Shown: in pieces, positions 14,601-25,916 of the stretch
How the letters are laid out: each line of letters begins with the position of its first letter
Position numbering within the stretch: position 1 is the first letter of the stretch
NCBI RefSeq assembly: GCF_029227915.1
Contig: NC_079876.1
Coordinates: 38,857,828-38,921,827, forward strand
Origin: Hydractinia symbiolongicarpus
Lineage: Eukaryota; Cnidaria; Hydrozoa; Anthoathecata; Hydractiniidae
Length of the DNA: 64,000 bases
Direction of reading: 5' to 3'
Notes under the pieces: generated by a model
The model's input: the letters and a program-made list of their open reading frames with translations, nothing else
What the model was told of the DNA's origin: nothing
The model's database searches: none
Made by a program: the position numbers and the translations under genes

Positions 14601-15400
14601 CTTTAGTGGTGAAATAACAATTTAAAAAATCGTTCGGGAAATGAGTTTACTCCCTGGGTGATTTCTTTGTATACTTTTGACTATACGGGCCGAGTCCGGG
14701 ATTTACGGGAAATCGCAGGTTTTCGTTTGCCGGCGATTAAACTTCTTTTATTCAGAGTCTCATCAAAAATGAAAACATTTCTGAAAACTACAAGTCTCAT
14801 GGGCTTTAGTTGTGAAATAATAATTTAAAAAATCGTTCGGGAAATGAGTTTACACCCTGGGTACTCTCTTTGTATACTTTTGACTAGACGGGCCGAGTCC
14901 GGGATTTACGGGAAATCGCAGGTTTTCGTTTGCCGGCGATTAAACTTCTTTTATTCAGAGTCTCATCAAAAATGAAAACATTTCTGAAAACTACAAGTCT
15001 CATGGGCTTTAGTTGTGAAATAATAATTTAAAAAATCGTTCGGGAAATGAGTTTACACCCTGGGTACTCTCTTTGTATACTTTTGACTAGACGGGCCGAG
15101 TCCGGGATTTACGGGAAATCGCAAGTTTTTATTCGCCGGCGATTAAACTTCTTTTATTCAGCGTCTCATCAAAAATGAAAACATTTTTGAAAACTACAAG
15201 TCTCATGCGTTTTAGTGGTGAAAAAATAATTTAAAAATTCGTTAGGGAAATGAGTTTACTCACTGGGTACTTTCCTTGTATACTTTTGACTATACGGGCC
15301 GAGACCGGGATTTACGGGAAATTGCGGGTTTTCGTTTGCCGGCGATTAAACTTCTTTTATTCAGCGTCTCATCAAAAATGAAAACATTTTTAAAAACTAC
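5635..15400 (+). repeat. Segmental duplication inside the left array (offset 5.66 to 4.45 kb)
   Basis: Ordered monomer variants from about 5635-10900 recur at about 11292-15360. The offset changes stepwise: 5657 bp at the start (5635 and 11292), 5262 bp in the middle (7139 and 12401, a monomer whose stop is changed to ttttgaaaaatcg), and 4452 bp at the end (9810 and 14262). Each step is a whole number of monomers (395 = 203 + 192; 810 = four monomers less two bases), so the second copy has lost monomers one block at a time. The right-hand third is duplicated again at about 17.3-18.7 kb (14262 to 17498; 15446 to 18683). Confidence 0.75.
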
Positions 15401-16000
15401 AAGTCTCATGGGCTTTAGTGCTGAAATAATAATTTAAAAAATCGTTTGGGAAATGAGTTTACTCCCTGGGCACTTTCTTTGTATACTTTTGACTATACGG
15501 GCCGGTTACGGGATTTACGGGAAAGCGCAGGTTTTCGTTTGCCGGCGATTAAACTTCTTTTATTCAGCGTCTCATCAAAAATGAAAACATTTTTGAAAAC
15601 TACAAGTCTCATGCGTTTTAGTGGTGAAAAAATAATTTAAAAATTCGTTAGGGAAATGAGTTTACTCACTGGGTACTTTCCTTGTATACTTTTGACTATA
15701 CGGGCCGAGACCGGGATTTACGGGAAATTGCGGGTTTTCGTTTGCCGGCGATTAAACTTCTTTTATTCAGCGTCTCATCAAAAATGAAAACATTTTTAAA
15801 AACTACAAGTCTCATGGGCTTTAGTGCTGAAATAATAATTTAAAAAATCGTTTGGGAAATGAGTTTACTCCCTGGGCACTTTCTTTGTATACTTTTGACT
15901 ATACGGGCCGGTTACGGGATTTACGGGAAAGCGCAGGTTTTCGTTTGCCGGAGATTAAACTACTTTTATTCAGCGTCTTATCAAAAATGAAAACATTTTT
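15180..16000 (+). repeat. 406-bp dimer duplication
   Basis: Two adjacent monomers (gagaccgggatttacgggaaattgcggg followed by the ggccggttacggg type) occur twice in tandem, with equivalent points at 15446 and 15852, 406 bp apart. The second copy differs by a few bases, including ggagattaaactac near 15950. A related single copy lies near 18683 with ggccgggtacggg. Confidence 0.75.
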
Positions 16001-18899
16001 GAAGACTACAAGTCTCATGCGTTTTAGTGGTGAAAAAATAATTCAAAAAATCGTTCGGGAAATGAGTTTACACCCTGGGTACTTTCTTTGTATACTTTTG
16101 ACTATACAGGCCGAGTCCGGGATTTACGGGAAATCGCAGGTTTTCGTTTGCCGGCGATTAAACTTCTTTTATTCAGCGTCTCATCAAAAATGAAAACATT
16201 TTTAAAAACTACAAGTCTCATGAGCTTTAGTGGTGAAATAATAATTTAAAAAATCGTTCGGGAAATGAGTTTACTCCCTGGGAACTTTCTTTGCATACTT
16301 TTGACTATACGGGCCGAGTCCGGGATTTACGGGAAATCGCAGGTTTTCGTTTGCCGGCGATTAAACTTCCTTTATTCAACGTTTCATCAAAAATGAAAAC
16401 ATTTTTGAAAACTACAAGTCTCATGCGTTTTAGTGGTGAAAAAATAAATTAAAAAATCGTTCGGGAAATGAGTTTACTCCCTGGGTACTTTCTTTGTATA
16501 CTTTTGACTATACGGGCCGAGTCCGGGGTTTACGGGAAAAGGCGGGTTTTCGTTTGCCGGCGATTAAACTTCTTTTATTCAGCGTCTCATCAAAAATGAA
16601 AATATTTTTAAAAACTACAAGTCTCATGCGTTGTAGTGGTGAAAAAATAATTTAAAAAATCGTTCGGAAAATGAGTTTACTCCCTGGGTGATTTCTTTGT
16701 ATACTTTTGACTATACGGGCCGAGTCCGGGATTTACGGGAAATCGCAGGTTTTCGTTTGCCGGCGATTAAATTTCTTTTATTCAGAGTCTCATCAAAAAT
16801 GAAAACATTTCTGAAAACTACAAGTCTCATGGGCTTTAGTTGTGAAATAATAATTTAAAAAATCGTTCGGGAAATGAGTTTACACCCTGGGTACTCTCTT
16901 TGTATACTTTTGACTAGACGGGCCGAGTCCGGGATTTACGGGAAATCGCAGGTTTTCGTTTGCCGGCGATTAAACTTCTTTTATTCAGAGTCTCATCAAA
17001 AATGAAAACATTTCTGAAAACTACAAGTCTCATGGGCTTTAGTTGTGAAATAATAATTTAAAAAATCGTTTGGGAAATGAGTTTACATCCCGGGTACATT
17101 CTTTACTATACGGGCCGAGTCCGGGATTTACGGGAAATTGCAGGTTTTCGTTTGCCGGCGATTAAACTTCTTTTATTCAGCGTCTCATCAAAAATGAAAA
17201 CATTTTTAAAAACTACAAGTCTCATGCGTTTTAGTGGTGAAAAAATATTTTAAAAAGTCGTTCGGGAAATGAGTTTACTTCCTGGGTACTTTCTTTGTAT
17301 ACTTTTGACTATGCGGGCCGAGTCCGGGGTTTACGGGAAATGGCGGGTTTTCGTTTGCCGGTGATTAAACTTCTTTTATTCAGCGTCTCATCAAAAATGA
17401 AAACATTTTTGAAAACTACAAGTCTCATGCGTTTTAGTGGTGAAAAAATAATTTAAAAAATCGTTCGGGAAATGAGTTTACTCCCTGAGTACTTTCTTTG
17501 TATACTTTTGATTATACGGGCCGAGTCCGGGATTTACGGGAAATCGCAGGTTTTCGTTTGCCGGCGATTAAACTTCTTTTATTCAGCGTCTCATCAAAAA
17601 TGAAAACATTTTTGAAAACTACAAATCTCATGCGTTTTAGTGGTGAAAAAATAAATAAAAAAATCGTTCGGGAAATGAGTTTACTCCCTGGGTACTTTCT
17701 TTGTATACTTTTGACTATGCGGGCCGAGTCCGGGGTTTACGGGAAATGGCGGGTTTTCGTTTGCCGGTGATTAAACTTCTTTTATTCAGCGTCTCATCAA
17801 AAATGAAAACATTTTTGAAAACTACAAGTCTCATGGGCTTTAGTGGTGAAATAACAATTTAAAAAATCGTTCGGGAAATAAGTTTACTCCCTGGGTGATT
17901 TCTTTGTATACTTTTGACTATACGGGCCGAGTCCGGGATTTACGGGAAATCGCAGGTTTTCGTTTGCCGGCGATTAAACTTCTTTTATTCAGAGTCTCAT
18001 CAAAAATGAAAACATTTCTGAAAACTACAAGTCTCATGGGCTTTAGTTGTGAAATAATAATTTAAAAAATCGTTCGGGAAATGAGTTTACACCCTGGGTA
18101 CTCTCTTTGTATACTTTTGACTAGACGGGCCGAGTCCGGGATTTACGGGAAATCGCAGGTTTTCGTTTGCCGGCGATTAAACTTCTTTTATTCAGAGTCT
18201 CATCAAAAATGAAAACATTTCTGAAAACTACAAGTCTCATGGGCTTTAGTTGTGAAATAATAATTTAAAAAATCGTTCGGGAAATGAGTTTACACCCTGG
18301 GTACTCTCTTTGTATACTTTTGACTAGACGGGCCGAGTCCGGGATTTACGGGAAATCGCAAGTTTTTATTCGCCGGCGATTAAACTTCTTTTATTCAGCG
18401 TCTCATCAAAAATGAAAACATTTTTGAAAACTACAAGTCTCATGCGTTTTAGTGGTGAAAAAATAATTTAAAAATTCGTTAGGGAAATGAGTTTACTCAC
18501 TGGGTACTTTCCTTGTATACTTTTGACTATACGGGCCGAGACCGGGATTTACGGGAAATTGCGGGTTTTCGTTTGCCGGCGATTAAACTTCTTTTATTCA
18601 GCGTCTCATCAAAAATGAAAACATTTTTAAAAACTACAAGTCTCATGGGCTTTAGTGCTGAAATAATAATTTAAAAAATCGTTTGGGAAATGAGTTTACT
18701 CCCTGGGCACTTTCTTTGTATACTTTTGACTATACGGGCCGGGTACGGGATTTACGGGAAAGCGCAGGTTTTCGTTTGTCGGCGATTAAACTACTTTTAT
18801 TCAGCGTCTCATCAAAAATGAAAACATTTTTGAAGACTACAAGTCTCATGCCTTTTAGTGGTGAAAAAATAATTTAAAAAATCGTTCGGGAAATGAGTT

Positions 18900-21610
18900 T
18901 ACACCCTGGGTACTTTCTTTGTATACTTTTGACTATACAGGCCGAGTCCGGGATTTACGGGAAATCGCAGGTTTTCGTTTGCCGGCGATTAAACTTCTTT
19001 TATTCAGCGTCTCATCAAAAATGAAAACATTTTTAAAACCTACAAGTCTCATACGTTTTAGTGGTGAAAAAGTAATTTAAAAATTCGTTCGGGAAATGAG
19101 TTTACACCCTGGGTACTTTCTTTGTATACTTTTGACTATACAGGCCGAGTCCGGGATTTACGGGAAATCGCAGGTTTTCGTTTGCCGGCAATTAAACTTC
19201 TTTTATTCAGCGTCTCATCAAAAATGAAAACATTTTTGAAAACTACAAGTCTCATACGTTTTAGTGGTGAAAAAGTAATTTAAAAATTCGTTCGGGAAAT
19301 GAGTTTACTCCCTGGGTACTTTCTTTGTATACTTTTGACTATACGGGCCGAGTCCGGGGTTTACGGGAAATGGCGGGTTTTCGTTTGCCGGCGATTAAAC
19401 TTCTTTTATTCAGCGTCTCATCAAAAATGAAAACATTTTTAAAAACTACAAGTCTCATGCGTTGTAGTGGTGAAAAAATAATTTAAAAAATCGTTCGGAA
19501 AATGAGTTTACTCCCTGGGTAATTTCTTTGTATACTTTTGACTATACGGGCCGAGTCCGTGGTTTACGGGAAATGGCGGGTTTTCGTTTGCCGGCGATTA
19601 AACTTCTTTTATTCAGCGTCTCATCAAAAATGAAAACATTTTTAAAAACTATAAGTCTCATGGGTTTTAGTGGTGAAATAATAATTTAAAAAATCGTTCG
19701 GGAAATGAGTTTACATCCCGGGTACATTCTTTACTATACGGGCCGAGTCCGGGATTTACGGGAAATCGCAGGTTTTCGTTTGCCGGCGATTAAACTTCTT
19801 TTATTCAGCGTCTCATCAAGAATGAAAACATTTTTGAAAACTACAAGTCTCATGCGTTTCAGTGGTGAAAACATATTTTAAAAAATCGTTCGGGAAATGA
19901 GTTTACTCCCTGGGTACTTTCTTTGTATTCTTTTGACTATACGGGCCGAGTCCGGGATTTACCGGAATCGCGGGTTTTCGTTTGCTGGCGTTTAAACTTC
20001 TTTTATTCAGCGTCTCCTCAAAAATGAAAACATTTTTAAAAACTACAAGTCTCATGAGCTTTAGTGGTGAAATAATAATTTAAAAAATCATTCGGGAAAT
20101 GAGTTTACTCCCTGGGTACTTTCTTTGTATACTTTTGACTATACGGGCTGAGTCCGGGGTTTACGGGAAAAGGCGGGTTTTCGTTTGCCGGCGATTAAAC
20201 TTCTTTTATTCAGCGTCTCATCAAAAATGAAAACATTTTTAAAAACTACAAGTCTCATGCGTTTTAGTGGTGAAAAAATATTTTAAAAAATCGTTCGGGA
20301 AATGAGTTTACGCCCTGGGTACTTTCTTTGTATACTTTTGACTATACGGGCCGAGTCCGGGATTTACGGGAATCGCGGGTTTTCGTTTGCCGGCGTTTAA
20401 ACTTCTTTTATTCAGCGTCTCATCAAAATGAAAACATTTTTAAAAACTACAAGTCTCATGCGTTTTAGTGGTGAAAAAATAATTTAAAAAATCGTTCGGG
20501 AAATGAGTTTACACCCTGGGTACTTTCTTTGTATACTTTTGACTATACAGGCCGAGTCCGGGATTTACGGGAAATCGCAGGTTTTCGTTTGCCGGCGATT
20601 AAACCTCTTTTATTCAGCGTCTCATCAAAAATGAAAACATTTTTAAAACCTACAAGTCTCATACGTTTTAGTGGTGAAAAAGTAATTTAAAAATTCGTTC
20701 GGGAAATGAGTTTACACCCTGGGTACTTTCTTTGTATACTTTTGACTATACAGGCCGAGTCCGGGATTTACGGGAAATCGCAGGTTTTCGTTTGCCGGCA
20801 ATTAAACTTCTTTTATTCAGCGTCTCATCAAAAATGAAAACATTTTTGAAAACTACAAGTCTCATACGTTTTAGTGGTGAAAAAGTAATTTAAAAATTCG
20901 TTCGGGAAATGAGTTTACTCCCTGGGTACTTTCTTTGTATACTTTTGACTATACGGGCCGAGTCCGGGGTTTACGGGAAATGGCGGGTTTTCGTTTGCCG
21001 GCGATTAAACTTCTTTTATTCAGCGTCTCATCAAAAATGAAAACATTTTTAAAAACTACAAGTCTCATGCGTTGTAGTGGTGAAAAAATAATTTAAAAAA
21101 TCGTTCGGAAAATAAGTTTACTCCCTGGGTAATTTCTTTGTATACTTTTGACTATACGGGCCGAGTCCGTGGTTTACGGGAAATGGCGGGTTTTCGTTTG
21201 CCGGCGATTAAACTTCTTTTATTCAGCGTCTCATCAAAAATGAAAACATTTTTAAAAACTATAAGTCTCATGGGTTTTAGTGGTGAAATAATAATTTAAA
21301 AAATCGTTCGGGAAATGAGTTTACATCCCGGGTACATTCTTTACTATACGGGCCGAGTCCGGGATTTACGGGAAATCGCAGGTTTTCGTTTGCCGGCGAT
21401 TAAACTTCTTTTATTCAGCGTCTCATCAAGAATGAAAACATTTTTGAAAACTACAAGTCTCATGCGTTTCAGTGGTGAAAAAATATTTTAAAAAATCGTT
21501 CGGGAAATGAGTTTACTCCCTGGGTACTTTCTTTGTATACTTTTGACTATACGGGCCGAGTCCGGGATTTACCGGAATCGCGGGTTTTCGTTTGCTGGCG
21601 TTTAAACTTC
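18900..21610 (+). repeat. 1,610-bp (8-monomer) tandem duplication
   Basis: Rare markers recur at an offset of 1,610 bp: ttttaaaacctacaag at 19031 and 20641, ccgagtccgtgg at 19551 and 21161, and the accggaatcgcgg variant followed by tttgctggcg at 19961 and 21571. The length fits seven 203-bp and one 192-bp monomer with three single-base losses. The copies differ at only a few bases, for example tgtattcttttg near 19925 against tgtatacttttg in the other copy. Confidence 0.85.
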
Positions 21611-21749
21611 TTTTATTCAGCGTTTCATCAAAAATGAAAACATTTTTGAAAACTACAAGTCTCATGCGTTTTAGTGGTGAAAAAATAAATTAAAAAATCG
21701 TTCGGGAAATGAGTTTACTCCCTGGGTACTTTCTTTGTATACTTTTGAC

Positions 21750-22900
21750 TATACGGGCCGAGTCCGGGGTTTACGGGAAAAGGCGGGTTTTCGTTTGCCG
21801 GCGATTAAACTTCTTTTATTCAGCGTCTCATCAAAAATGAAAACATTTTTAAAAACTACAAGTCTCATGCGTTGTAGTGGTGAAAAAATAATTTAAAAAA
21901 TCGTTCGGAAAATGAGTTTACTCCCTGGGTAATTTCTTTGTATACTTTTGACTATACGGGCCGCGTCCGTGGTTTACGGGAAATGGCGGGTTTTCGTTTG
22001 CCGGTGATTAAACTTCTTTTATTCAGCGTCTCATCAAAAATGAAAACATTTTTAAAAACTATAAGTCTCATGGGTTTTAGTGGTGAAATAATAATTTAAA
22101 AAATCGTTCGGGAAATGAGTTTACATCCCGGGTACATTCTTTACTATGCGGGCCGAGTCCGGGATTTACGGGAAATCGCAGGTTTTCGTTTTCCGGCGAT
22201 TAAACTTCTTTTATTCAGCGTCTCATCAAAAATGAAAACATTTTTAAAAACTACAAGTCTCATGCGTTTTAGTGGTGAAAAAATAATTTAAAAAATTGTT
22301 CGGGAAATGAGTTTACTCCCTGGGTACTTTCTTTATATACTTTTGACTATACGGGCCGAGTCCGGGGTTTACGGGAAAAGGCGGGTTTTCGTTTGCCGGC
22401 GATTAAACTTCTTTTATTCAGCGTCTCATCAAAAATGAAAACATTTTTAAAAACTACAAGTCTCATGCGTTGTAGTGGTGAAAAAATAATTTAAAAAATC
22501 GTTCGGAAAATGAGTTTACTCCCTGGGTAATTTCTTTGTATACTTTTGACTATACGGGCCGAGTCCGTGGTTTACGGGAAATGGCGGGTTTTCGTTTGCC
22601 GGTGATTAAACTTCTTTTATTCAGCGTCTCATCAAAAATGAAAACATTTTTAAAAACTATAAGTCTCATGGGTTTTAGTGGTGAAATAATAATTTAAAAA
22701 ATCGTTCGGGAAATGAGTTTACATCCCGGGTACATTCTTTACTATACGGGCCGAGTCCGGGATTTACGGGAAATCGCAGGTTTTCGTTTTCCGGCGATTA
22801 AACTTCTTTTATTCAGCGTCTCATCAAAAATGAAAACATTTTTAAAAACTACAAGTCTCATGCGTTTTAGTGGTGAAAAAATAATTTAAAAAATTGTTCG
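21750..22900 (+). repeat. 598-bp (3-monomer) tandem duplication
   Basis: The unusual ttcgttttccggcg variant (in place of ttcgtttgccggcg) occurs at 22189 and 22787, 598 bp apart, which equals two 203-bp plus one 192-bp monomer. The flanking monomers are in the same order in both copies. Small differences include gggccgcgtccg near 21960 and tactatgcggg near 22143 in the first copy. Confidence 0.8.
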
Positions 22901-23950
22901 GGAAATGAGTTTACTCCCTGGGTACTTTCTTTGTATACTTTTGAATATACGGACCGAGTCCGGGGTTTAAGGGAAATGACGGGTTTTCGTGTGCCGGCGA
23001 TTAAACTTCTTTTATTCAGCGTCTCATCAAAAATGAAAACATTTTTGAAAACTACAAATCTCATGCGTTTTAGTGGTGAAAAAATAAATTAAAAAACCGT
23101 TCGGGAAATGAGTTTACTCCCTGGGTACTTTCTTTGTATACTTTTGACTATGCGGGCCGAGTCCGGGGTTTACGGGAAATGGCGGGTTTTCGTTTGCCGG
23201 TGATTAAACTTCTTTTATTCAGCGTCTCATCAAAAATGAAAACATTTTTGAAAACTACAAGTCTCATGCGTTTTAGTGGTGAAAAAATAATTTAAAAAAT
23301 CGTTCGGGAAATGAGTTTACTCCCTGGGAACTTTCTTTGTATACTTTTGACTATACGGGCCGAGTCCGGGATTTACCGGAAGTCGCGGGTTTTCGTTTGC
23401 CGGCGATTAAACTTCTTTTATTCAGCGTCTCATCAAAAATGAAAACATTTTTAAAAACTACAAGTCTCATGGGCTTTAGTGGTGAAATAATAATTTAAAA
23501 AATCGTTCGGGAAATGAGTTTACAACCTGGGTACTTTCTTTGTATACTTTTGACTATACGGGCCGAGTCCGGGCTTTACGGGAAATCGCAGGTTTTCGTT
23601 TGGCGGCGATTAAACTTCATTCATTCAGCGTCTCATCAAAATTGAAAACATTTTTAAAAACTACAAGTCTCATGCGTTTTAGTGGTGAAAAGATAATTTA
23701 AAAAATCGTTTAGGAAATGAGTTTACTCACAGGGTACTTTCTTTGTATACATTCGACTATGCGGGCCATGCCCGGGATTTACGGGAAATCGCGGGTTTTC
23801 GTTTGCCGGCGATTAAACCACTTTCATTAAGCGTCTCATCAAAAATGAAAACATTTCTGAAAACTACAAGTCTCATGCGTTTTAGTGGTGAAAAAATAAT
23901 TTAAAAAATCGTTCGAGAAATGAGTTTACTCCCTGGGTACTTTCTTTGTA

Positions 23951-23959
23951 TACTTTTGA
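23951..23959. repeat. Target-site duplication, left copy
   Basis: TACTTTTGA directly precedes the left TIR and is repeated at 27404-27412 after the right TIR. In uninterrupted monomers the sequence reads gtatacttttgactatac with a single copy. Because element and target share bases at the edges, the duplication could be 7 bp (ACTTTTG), 9 bp (TACTTTTGA) or up to 10 bp (TACTTTTGAC). The 9-bp reading gives TIRs that match from their first base, CAATCTCG. Confidence 0.9.
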
Positions 23960-24041
23960 CAATCTCGTTCCCAGGGCTTCTTTTTCTCTTTCTGATATGT
24001 GGCTGGCGCGAAAGAAGTAGCTCTGGGACTGGCCGGTCAAA
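23960..24041 (+). repeat. Left terminal inverted repeat (82 bp)
   Basis: Begins CAATCTCGTTCCCAGGGCTTC and matches the reverse complement of 27321-27403 with about six mismatches and one or two single-base gaps, mostly C/T differences. The TIR folds on itself: the outer arm at 23967-23983 (gttcccagggcttcttt) is an imperfect inverted copy of the inner arm at 24011-24029 (aaagaagtagctctgggac), with a loop of about 27 bases. Confidence 0.93.
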
Positions 24042-24065
24042 ATACCCACCTATAGTGGGTATTTT
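24039..24065. other. Short perfect hairpin just inside the left TIR
   Basis: Arms aaaatacccac (24039-24049) and gtgggtatttt (24055-24065) are perfectly complementary around the 5-base loop ctata. There is no counterpart next to the right TIR. It may be a protein-binding dyad or part of the 5' untranslated region of the helicase gene; no function can be assigned from sequence alone. Confidence 0.7.
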
Positions 24066-24142
24066 TGAAAGAGCCGTTTGTCTTGCTTGTCCAGATTTTA
24101 CGGAAGGAATATAGGAAGGTAACTGAGCATAAAAACAAGCAT

Positions 24143-24190
24143 ATGGCGAGTAAAAATTTAGTTAGCTGGCTAACAAGATGCAAAATATAA
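24143..24190 (+). other. Possible short upstream open reading frame before the helicase
   Basis: An ATG at 24143 opens a 15-codon frame ending in TAA at 24188-24190. It overlaps the helicase ATG (24178) in another frame. If transcription starts upstream, this uORF could reduce helicase translation. The overlap includes a small dyad, gttagctggctaac (24161-24174). It is equally possible that the transcript starts downstream and the uORF has no role. Confidence 0.3.
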
Positions 24191-24701
24191 TACAACTTTT
24201 TTCCAAACTTCGACTTGCTCTAGAGAAAGGTTTTGACCCAAATTTTGTGTTAAAGCCCAAACAAATCATTTGCTTTGAACAACTAATTAATGGAAACGAT
24301 GCGGTTTTGCCTACTGGATATGGGAAATCCATTTTGTACCGGTTACTTCCTTTTGTAATGCCTTTACAGAAGAAAAGAAACATAGTGATTGTTGTTAGCC
24401 CTCTCAACGCTATCATTGAGGATCAACAAAAAATTTTGAGCCAAAGAGGTGTAGAAGTTGCTACACTTACTTATGAAAGGGAAGAATGTACAGAAGATCT
24501 TTTTGCACATTTGAATACGGAAGATCCTGTCGAACCAAATTTCAAAGTTTCACATGAAATAAAAAATGGAGATATTGATTTTTTATTTGGACATCCAGAA
24601 GCATTTTTGTCACACACAGGAAGAAATTTACTAAAATCAAAAATTTATCAGGATAATGTTGTTGCATGTGTAGTAGACGAGGCACATTGTGTGGAATTGT
24701 G

Positions 24702-24855
24702 GTAAGTAAATTTTATATATAGCTAGCTACAAAATGTACAAAAACTATCAGCTAAAAATATAAATGTATATATATACTCTTTTTGTTACTATGTATATAC
24801 TATAATTTACATATTTAGGTATATATATATATATTATGTTTTTATATCGTTTCAG
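24702..24855 (+). other. Spliceosomal intron in the helicase gene (154 bp)
   Basis: The donor GTAAGT at 24702-24707 follows gaattgtg, and the acceptor tatatcgtttcag ends at 24855. Splicing joins TG and G into the Trp codon of DEAHCVELWG and restores the RecQ sequence that continues GLEFRKSFQDL. Without splicing a TAA follows immediately. The intron is strongly A+T-rich, with runs of ta dinucleotides. This is the clearest evidence that the window is eukaryotic. Confidence 0.93.
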
Positions 24856-25393
24856 GGGACTGGAATTTAGAAAAAGCTTTCAAGATTTGGTTGTCTTAAA
24901 CACCATCTTTCAAGATCGCCCTATGCTTGCATTAACCGCAACTGCGGGAGATAAAATGATTTCCAAAATTATAAAAGACTTATCTCTACAGAACTGCAAA
25001 ATTGTAAAAGCCTCACCAAATCGTAGAAATGTGTTTCTAAGTGTAAAAAAACGACTTCCAAACAACTATGGTGTAAAAAGTTATGAACAAATTCTATTAC
25101 CAATACCAACAGAATTAAACGAAACAAGACAAGATTACCCTATCACAATTATATATATGGGTTTAAAATATTGTGGATATGCATATAAACTTTTTGACAT
25201 GGTTATTGAAAATCCCTTCTGTGAAAACGAGATAACTCCAAGAGCTAAATTGTATGCTCAATTTCATGCATCAACCACTTCGTGTATGAAAGAAGATATT
25301 TTGGAAGAATTGAAATCCTTAAACTCTCGAATAAGGGTAGTATCTGCAACCACTGCTTTTGGTATGGGTGTTAATGTACCTCAAATTACTAAT

Positions 25394-25394
25394 T
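25394..25394 (+). other. Frameshift site in the helicase
   Basis: The frame that encodes motif V (codon AAT at 25391-25393) must move by plus one to the frame that encodes IHISPPSKLESY from 25395. The change is either one extra base or two lost bases. Spacing between motif V and the SPPSKLESY segment in RecQ proteins fits two lost bases slightly better. The local sequence (actaattattcatatttc) has no obvious slippery heptamer, so programmed frameshifting is unlikely. Confidence 0.8.
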
Positions 25395-25916
25395 ATTCAT
25401 ATTTCTCCCCCATCAAAACTGGAAAGTTACATACAAGAAATTGGACGTGCAGGGAGAAATGGTGCACAATCAAATGCCATATTGTACTACAACAACTCTG
25501 ACATCAGTAAAAATAATTTAAAAATGGATGAATCAATTAAAAAATATTGTCAAGAGACTGATTGTCTCAGAAAATCATTGCTCAAATACTTCAGTTTTAA
25601 ATGCGAAACACAAGACAATTGTTGTGAAAACTGTAATCCTACGACAACTGAAGATTTTTCTCCTGTTCATCATATACAAATGTCAGATATTGATAGAGAA
25701 TCAATACGTTTAGAGCTAGAAATGATTAATGTTGAAAAGGAAGAAGACTCTCATTTATTAACATTTGAGTTTAATTTGACACATGTTATTGGAAAAATTT
25801 CCAACAATTTTCATTTAATAACTTGTGAACGTGATTTATTGCATAAATTTGATGTTTGGGATGAAAGGTATTCGACAAAAATTTTTGATGTCATCAGAAA
25901 ATATTTGAATCTATAA

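Larger units (their letters stand above)
1..23959 (+). repeat. Left satellite array, about 203-bp monomer
   Basis: About 118 head-to-tail monomers, all in the same orientation. Each monomer can be followed by landmarks: gccggcgattaaac, a block with catcaaaaatgaaaac, an acaagtctcatg segment, a variable middle (cgttttag / ggctttag / cgttgtag), an A-rich stretch, cgttcgggaaatgagttta, gtactttctttgtatac, then tttacggg and ggttttcgtttg. The consensus is 203 bp; many copies are one or two bases shorter (for example aatcgcggg for aaatcgcggg), and twelve are 192 bp. Monomers differ mostly by single substitutions, and the variants recur in fixed order, which defines higher-order repeats. No protein-coding gene or RNA gene is visible in this stretch. 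The last two or three monomers before 23959 already carry variants typical of the right array. Confidence 0.98.
24178..25916 (+). pseudogene. RecQ-like DNA helicase of the transposon (two exons, one frameshift)
   Basis: A superfamily II 3'-5' DNA helicase of the RecQ type, presumably acting on transposon or repair DNA in the nucleus. Exon 1 is 24178-24701 and exon 2 is 24856-25916; together they would encode about 528 residues, near the size of a RecQ core. Visible motifs, by residue: Q-motif region LKPKQ (25-29), Walker A LPTGYGKS (44-51), motif Ia VVSPLNAIIEDQ (72-83), FGHPEAF (137-143), DEAHCVELWG (167-176, completed across the splice), TATAG (202-206), FHA (311-313), motif V ATTAFGMGVNVPQI (339-352), then motif VI LESYIQEIGRAGRNG. 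After motif VI comes a C...CLRKSLLKYF...C...NCCENC zinc-binding pattern. Motifs V and VI are in different frames: after Asn-354 (25391-25393) reading must shift by one base at 25394. Otherwise translation stops at 25501, before the arginine finger. ATG 24178 was chosen as the first in-frame Met ahead of the Q-motif. A sequencing error instead of a true frameshift is possible. No HRDC domain is seen. Confidence 0.9.

Noticed and set aside
22867-23064. Minus-strand open frames in the satellite (also 9023-9208 and 53732-53929)
   Set aside because: They are antisense readings of monomers that happen to lack a stop; the same positions in neighbouring monomers are closed.
1-23959. Classical CENP-B box in the consensus monomer
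   Set aside because: No TTCG-N7-CGGG match on either strand of the consensus; only the right-array variant comes close, with the wrong spacing.
24162-24416. Minus-strand frame opposite helicase exon 1
   Set aside because: It is a shadow of the RecQ reading frame, which has clear motifs on the plus strand.
25528-25713. Second plus-strand frame inside helicase exon 2
   Set aside because: It overlaps the zinc-binding region of the RecQ frame and has no recognisable feature of its own.
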